The notes beneath the pieces were generated by a model. The model saw only the letters and a program-made list of their open reading frames with translations. It searched no databases and had not been told where the DNA came from. Shown piece by piece: positions 7,404 to 11,447 of a stretch of DNA of 11,447 nt. Where the stretch lies: NCBI GenBank assembly GCA_024640665.1, contig JAHEEO010000035.1, positions 1 to 11,447 of the forward strand, written 5' to 3'. Source of the DNA: Rhodospirillales bacterium (GTDB lineage Bacteria; Pseudomonadota; Gammaproteobacteria; Steroidobacterales; Rariloculaceae). The position numbers were made by a program, and so were the translations under genes. Numbering within the stretch: the first letter of the stretch is position 1; each line of letters opens with the position of its first letter.

Positions 7404-7683
7404 AAACTTCTACTCGCGACTTTAGTTTTTGTCCCGGACGAAATGTCACCACGCGCCGCGCAGTGATTGGAATTTCCTGTCCCGTCTTAGGGTTTCGTCC
7501 AGGTCTTTGGTTTTTATCGCGCAAATCAAAGTTTCCGAATCCGGATAGCTTAATCTGCTCGCCTGATGCTAAGGCGCTTCGGAGATCTTCAAAGAAAGAA
7601 TCCACAAGCTCACGAGCTTCGCGCTTGTTTAATCCAAGCTCGTCAAAAAGCGATTCAGCCATGCTTGCTTTAGTGAGTGCCAT
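7384..7683 (-). CDS. ihfA: Integration host factor subunit alpha
   Basis: The 99-residue product is a full-length IHF alpha (E. coli 99 residues). With IHF beta it forms a heterodimer that binds and sharply bends DNA, serving in transcription, replication initiation and site-specific recombination. Family features include MALTKA at the N-terminus, the IKLSGFGNFDLRDK core (44-57) and the arm motif RPGRNPKTGQEIPI (60-73), where P65 is the intercalating proline. It is 17 bases downstream of pheT, the usual gammaproteobacterial position, and overlaps the next gene by 20 bases. No strong Shine-Dalgarno is seen before the ATG, so expression probably depends on read-through or coupling from pheT. 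Confidence 0.98.
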   Translation of the reverse strand: MALTKASMAESLFDELGLNKREARELVDSFFEDLRSALASGEQIKLSGFGNFDLRDKNQRPGRNPKTGQEIPITARRVVTFRPGQKLKSRVEVYAGTRK

Positions 7684-7700
7684 GAAACGGTGTTCTTTGT

Positions 7701-10067
7701 TTAGGTTCTTATTGTTGCGTCGAGGTCACGCTGCAAACTCTGCGTAACGGACAACACAACTTCATCCGCATCTCCGTCGGTAAGGGTGCGCGAAGCGTCC
7801 TGCAAAATCAAGCCTAACGCGATGCTTTTTCTTGTTGCATCTATGCCCTTACCGCGATAGACGTCGAACACGATGACATCTTTAAGTAGCGGTCCCGCCG
7901 AGAATTTAACGTTGTCAATGAGGCTTTGCGCGGTTAGTTGCTCATCTACCACGACTGCAAGGTCGCGCCGAATATGCGGCAAGTTTGAGTAGACGCGAAA
8001 CTTTGGCACACTGGCGGCAAACGATTCCTCCATACGCAACGAAAATAAAAACACGTCTCCGCGCAGATCAAGATCTTTTTGCAGCTGGGGATGCAATGCT
8101 CCAATCCAACCGACTGCGATGCCCGAACGTTCGATGCGAGCTGTCTGACCGGGTCGTAATGCGGGGTGCTCAGCGGCCGTAAACGAAAATTCGTCGAGTT
8201 GTCCCGACAGTGCAAGAACAACTTCAACGTCGCTCTTCAGATCAAAAAAATCTACTTTTCTGGTGCCGCTATCCCATGTCTCGGGAGCGTAACGTCCCAC
8301 TGCCAAGCCAGCAACGACATTGGTTTGTACGAGTTTCTCGTCGAATCGGGGGCCGATTTCAAACAGCCGCAAATCGTCGGCTTGATGCGCATGATTCTTG
8401 CGCGCAGTCTCGAGCAAACCCGGCCAGAGCGATCGCCGCATGACGCTCATATCGCTGGCGATGGGATTCGCCAACTCGGCGAACTGCCTGCCTGGCGATA
8501 TCTGTTCAGCAATGCGCTCATCTATGAAACTGTAAGTAATAATTTCGTAAAAACCGCGATCGACTAGCACGTCACAGACTAAGTCACGGTCAACACGCGT
8601 TTCAGTCATCGAACGCAGATGCGTAACTGTGCTGCCAGCAGTTGCTGGAATTTGATCGTAGCCAACCATTCGGCCAACCTCTTCAATGAGATCTGCTTCG
8701 ATATTGACGTCGAAACGAAAGCTTGGAGGCACGACACGCCATCCATCCGAGAGCGCTTCGACGGACATCCCGAGCCGATTTAACATAATTGAAACATCGG
8801 CGGCATCCAGGGCGATTCCGAGCACGGCTTCGAGCCGAGCCTTTCGCAACTCGATTGCTGGGCGTTGCGGCATATTCGACGCTGCTGCCGCTATGTTGAC
8901 GGGCCCAGCTCGTCCGCCAGCAATCTTCACGAGCAACTTAGTTGCTCGCTCTATGGCGCGCTCTTGTCCTGCCGGGTCGACGCCGCGCTCAAATCGAACG
9001 GAGGCATCGGTATGCAATGCGTAACGGCGCGCACGTCCGGCAATTGCATCGGGCGCAAAGAAAGCCGCCTCAAATAGCACTTCTGTCGTGGCTTCCGACG
9101 TCGCCGTTGACGCGCCACCCATGATACCCGCCAAACCGATGGGTCCTTGGGCATCCGCAATAACCAGTACATCGCTGTCCAGCTCGATCGCCTTGTCATT
9201 CAACAACACGAGCTGCTCGCCAGATTGCGCGTATCTTGCGGTGACCTTTTCGTTCAATTTACTGACGTCATATGCGTGCAATGGCTGTCCAAGCTCAAGC
9301 ATCACGTAATTCGTCACATCTACAATTGGATTAATCGGCCGCAGTCCCGCTCGACGCAGCCGCTCTTGCAGCCACAGCGGCGACGCGACTTGATTATCGA
9401 CTTCTTGTATCAGTCGTCCGCATATCTTGGGACATGCTGCCGGCGCAAGAGAAGCAATCGGGAACTGTTTTTGTATCTCGTTAGCTACGTTGCCAAACGC
9501 CGGTCCGCGCAGCTCCTTGCCGTGCCGTGCAGCAACCTCTCGAGCAACACCCAGCACGCTGAAACAGTCACCGCGATTCGGCGTCAGATCGATATCTAAG
9601 ACGGCATCGTCCAAATCCAGAAACGCAACGAGCTTCTGGCCGAGTGTTGCCGCTGGATCCAGCAGCAATAGCCCGTCGCTATCATCCGAAATACCAAGCT
9701 CTTTGCCCGAACACAGCATCCCGCTGGACAAGACGCCGCGCAGCTTAGTGGCCCGAATCTTCTGGCCACCAGGCAGGCTTGCGCCCACGGGGGCGAACGG
9801 CACAACGCAGTCTTCAACGACGTTTGGCGCGCCACAGACCACTTCATGTACTTGAGACCCGTCGTTGACTTGGCAAACCTTCAGGCGATCGGCCTGCGGA
9901 TGCTTTTTGATCGCTTCTACTCGCGCAACAACTATCTCTTCCAAGCCAACGTTCAGCTGGGTAACTGAGTCTATTTCGAGTCCGGCTGTCGTGAGCTCTT
10001 CTGCAAGCCGCTCAGCACTTTCGTCATAGACCACCCACTCCCGCAGCCAGTTGAGATTGATTTTCAT
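7701..10067 (-). CDS. pheT: Phenylalanine-tRNA ligase beta subunit
   Basis: The 788-residue product is close to the E. coli length of 795. It is the tRNA-recognising and editing subunit of the (alpha-beta)2 phenylalanyl-tRNA synthetase, which charges tRNA-Phe in the cytoplasm. The sequence shows the N-terminal OB-fold tRNA-binding domain (VVARVEAIKKHPQADRLKVC near 46-65), the central B3/B4 editing region, the B5 region, the catalytic-like core, and a C-terminal FDX-ACB anticodon-binding domain from about residue 694 (SNLPHIRRDLAVVVDE). The start follows a strong GAGGT six bases upstream that overlaps the pheS stop codon; only 9 bases separate the genes. This points to translational coupling that balances the two subunits. 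The gene appears intact. Confidence 0.98.
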   Translation of the reverse strand: MKINLNWLREWVVYDESAERLAEELTTAGLEIDSVTQLNVGLEEIVVARVEAIKKHPQADRLKVCQVNDGSQVHEVVCGAPNVVEDCVVPFAPVGASLPGGQKIRATKLRGVLSSGMLCSGKELGISDDSDGLLLLDPAATLGQKLVAFLDLDDAVLDIDLTPNRGDCFSVLGVAREVAARHGKELRGPAFGNVANEIQKQFPIASLAPAACPKICGRLIQEVDNQVASPLWLQERLRRAGLRPINPIVDVTNYVMLELGQPLHAYDVSKLNEKVTARYAQSGEQLVLLNDKAIELDSDVLVIADAQGPIGLAGIMGGASTATSEATTEVLFEAAFFAPDAIAGRARRYALHTDASVRFERGVDPAGQERAIERATKLLVKIAGGRAGPVNIAAAASNMPQRPAIELRKARLEAVLGIALDAADVSIMLNRLGMSVEALSDGWRVVPPSFRFDVNIEADLIEEVGRMVGYDQIPATAGSTVTHLRSMTETRVDRDLVCDVLVDRGFYEIITYSFIDERIAEQISPGRQFAELANPIASDMSVMRRSLWPGLLETARKNHAHQADDLRLFEIGPRFDEKLVQTNVVAGLAVGRYAPETWDSGTRKVDFFDLKSDVEVVLALSGQLDEFSFTAAEHPALRPGQTARIERSGIAVGWIGALHPQLQKDLDLRGDVFLFSLRMEESFAASVPKFRVYSNLPHIRRDLAVVVDEQLTAQSLIDNVKFSAGPLLKDVIVFDVYRGKGIDATRKSIALGLILQDASRTLTDGDADEVVLSVTQSLQRDLDATIRT

Positions 10068-10076
10068 CGCTGGACC

Positions 10077-11060
10077 TCAGCCAAACTGCCGCAAGAATCG
10101 AACGTCATTTTCGAAAAACAAGCGCAGGTCATGAACGCCATATCGCAGCATCGCAAGACGCTCGACGCCAAGCCCAAACGCGTAGCCATTGAACTCTTCT
10201 GGATCCACACCTACGTTTCGCAGAACGTTTGGATGCACCATTCCGCAGCCGAGGATTTCAAGCCACTTTCCAGACTCGGATAACACGTCCACTTCAGCGG
10301 ATGGCTCTGTAAAAGGAAAATACGACGGCCTGAATCGAAGCTCGACTTCTCGCTCGAAGAACTTGGACACGAACTCGTACAGGATAAATTTCAGATTCGC
10401 GAAACTGACATCACGATCGACTAACAGGCCTTCTACCTGCGAGAACATAGGCGTGTGCGTCAAGTCTGAATCACAGCGATAGACGCGCCCAGGCGCAATT
10501 AGCCTGATTGGCACGCCGAGTGACTGCATTGCACGAATCTGAACCGGCGATGTATGCGTTCTCAGCAAATGGCCTGACGGAAAATAGAATGTGTCATGCA
10601 TCGCGCGTGCCGGGTGATTTTCCGGAATGTTCAGGGCTGAAAAATTGTGAAATTCATCCTCAATTTCCGGGCCCGTGTGAACGTCAAATCCTGCATGGCC
10701 CAAAATGTCCGAAATTCGCCGCATGGTTCGCGTCACAGGATGCAGACTGCCACGTTTAAGTCCGCGGCCAGGCAGTGTGACGTCGATACTATGGGCTGCC
10801 AGTGCAGCATCGAGTTCAGCCGATTCGAGCGCTTGCTTGCGCGTTTCCAGCAGACGCGCAAATGCCTGCTTTGCCTCGTTGATTAACTTGCCGGCTCCAG
10901 GGCGTTCCTCGGCGGATAGCCGCCCGAGCTCACGCAATTGCAGCGTGAACTCACCCTTTTTACCCAGGTAAGCTACTCGTACTGTCTCGAGCTCGGACAG
11001 AGACGTCGCAGCCTCTACTGCAATGCGCGCCTGCTCGAGGAGTTGAGCCTCGATGCCCAT
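10077..11060 (-). CDS. pheS: Phenylalanine-tRNA ligase alpha subunit
   Basis: The 327-residue product has the same length as E. coli PheS and is the catalytic class II subunit that activates phenylalanine and aminoacylates tRNA-Phe with PheT. An N-terminal coiled-coil tRNA-binding region (about 1-90) is followed by the class II core. Motif 2 is GRVYRCDSDLTHTPMFSQVEG; further on are FRPSYFPFTEPSAEVDV, GCGMVHPNVLRNVG and a motif 3 with FGLGVERLAMLRYGV. A small oddity is Ser in MFSQ, where E. coli and Pseudomonas have His (MFHQ). AGAGG lies about 9 bases before the ATG. The 25-base gap to rplT leaves no room for the pheM leader peptide and attenuator known in E. coli, so Phe-tRNA attenuation at this junction is not expected. 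Confidence 0.98.
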   Translation of the reverse strand: MGIEAQLLEQARIAVEAATSLSELETVRVAYLGKKGEFTLQLRELGRLSAEERPGAGKLINEAKQAFARLLETRKQALESAELDAALAAHSIDVTLPGRGLKRGSLHPVTRTMRRISDILGHAGFDVHTGPEIEDEFHNFSALNIPENHPARAMHDTFYFPSGHLLRTHTSPVQIRAMQSLGVPIRLIAPGRVYRCDSDLTHTPMFSQVEGLLVDRDVSFANLKFILYEFVSKFFEREVELRFRPSYFPFTEPSAEVDVLSESGKWLEILGCGMVHPNVLRNVGVDPEEFNGYAFGLGVERLAMLRYGVHDLRLFFENDVRFLRQFG

Positions 11061-11085
11061 TGCAAAAACCTCTGAATGAAAGCTA

Positions 11086-11445
11086 TTAAGCTTCTAGTGC
11101 GGCTTTTGCGGCATCGGCGATTGCGCTAAATGCAGCCGCGTCATGCACAGCGATGTCAGCGAGCACCTTTCGGTCCACTTCAATCTCCGCAATTTTGAGC
11201 CCATTGATCAAGCGGCTATAGGACAAACCGTTGAGCCTTGCTGCAGCATTGATACGCGCGATCCATAAAGCTCGAAACTGTCGCTTGCGCTGGCGCCGAT
11301 CACGATATGCATATTGCCCGGCCTTAATGACGGCCTGCTTGGCGACTCTAAAAACCTTACTTCGGGCGCCGTAATAGCCCTTCGCTTTGGTTAAGACTCG
11401 CCGATGCCGCGCTTTGGCCTGAACACCACGTTTTACTCTTGCCAT
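11086..11445 (-). CDS. rplT: 50S ribosomal protein L20
   Basis: The 119-residue, strongly basic product is full-length bL20 (E. coli 118 residues), an early 23S rRNA-binding assembly protein of the large subunit. Typical segments are MARVKRGVQAKARHRRVL, AKGYYGARSKVFRVAKQAV, YRDRRQRKRQFRALWI and RINAAARLNGLSYSRLI. In many bacteria L20 also represses translation of its own infC-rpmI-rplT operon; the leader needed for this would lie beyond the right edge. The ATG is at 11445-11443, two bases from the window end, so its ribosome-binding site is not visible. Confidence 0.98.
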   Translation of the reverse strand: MARVKRGVQAKARHRRVLTKAKGYYGARSKVFRVAKQAVIKAGQYAYRDRRQRKRQFRALWIARINAAARLNGLSYSRLINGLKIAEIEVDRKVLADIAVHDAAAFSAIADAAKAALEA

Positions 11446-11447
11446 GG

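Noticed and set aside
8166..8567. Plus-strand 133-residue open frame inside pheT (and similar frames antisense to ilvD, such as 2380-2856)
   Set aside because: These are antisense shadows of strongly conserved genes and have no recognisable domain.
11061..11085. Small AAGCTTAATAGCTT inverted repeat between rplT and pheS as a terminator
   Set aside because: The stem is only about five AT-rich pairs and lacks a T-run; it overlaps the rplT stop codon and is most likely chance.

Overview
The window looks like a chromosomal segment of a gammaproteobacterium of moderate G+C. Two things point there. The block rplT-pheS-pheT-ihfA-merR-tRNA-Pro is the standard gammaproteobacterial arrangement. The aspartate kinase and diaminopimelate decarboxylase are fused into one polypeptide, as known from Xanthomonas and Xylella, which suggests a Xanthomonadales-like or neighbouring lineage. 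The genus cannot be told from this sequence alone.

Layout, left to right. Positions 1-2298 (minus) hold the fused LysC-LysA gene, whose C-terminus runs off the left edge. Positions 2335-4023 (minus) hold ilvD, 36 bases upstream of lysC-lysA and probably in the same transcript. Positions 4024-4165 are a divergent intergenic region with a plausible sigma-70 promoter on each strand. Positions 4166-5416 (plus) hold a gene for a soluble protein with a divergent class III nucleotidyl cyclase-like domain. Positions 5463-6770 (minus, convergent) hold a gene for an ExeA-like AAA ATPase with a C-terminal FHA domain. Positions 6927-7003 (minus) are tRNA-Pro(GGG). Positions 7047-11445 (minus) are the cluster rplT, pheS, pheT, ihfA and a small MerR-family regulator, transcribed toward the tRNA.

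The left part is amino-acid biosynthesis: IlvD for branched-chain amino acids, and LysC-LysA for the first and last steps of the DAP/lysine pathway. The right part is translation (L20, both PheRS subunits, tRNA-Pro) plus nucleoid architecture and regulation (IHF alpha, MerR). These regions are ordinary and intact.

The unusual part is the convergent pair at 4166-6770. It comprises a cyclase-like protein that keeps both metal-binding aspartates but lacks other canonical active-site residues, and a P-loop ATPase fused to an FHA phosphopeptide-binding domain. They sit between two housekeeping blocks and may form an undescribed signalling pair, but the functional link is inferred only from adjacency. 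No mobile element, CRISPR array, rRNA or long repeat was seen, and no stretch of 300 bases or more lacks a gene.
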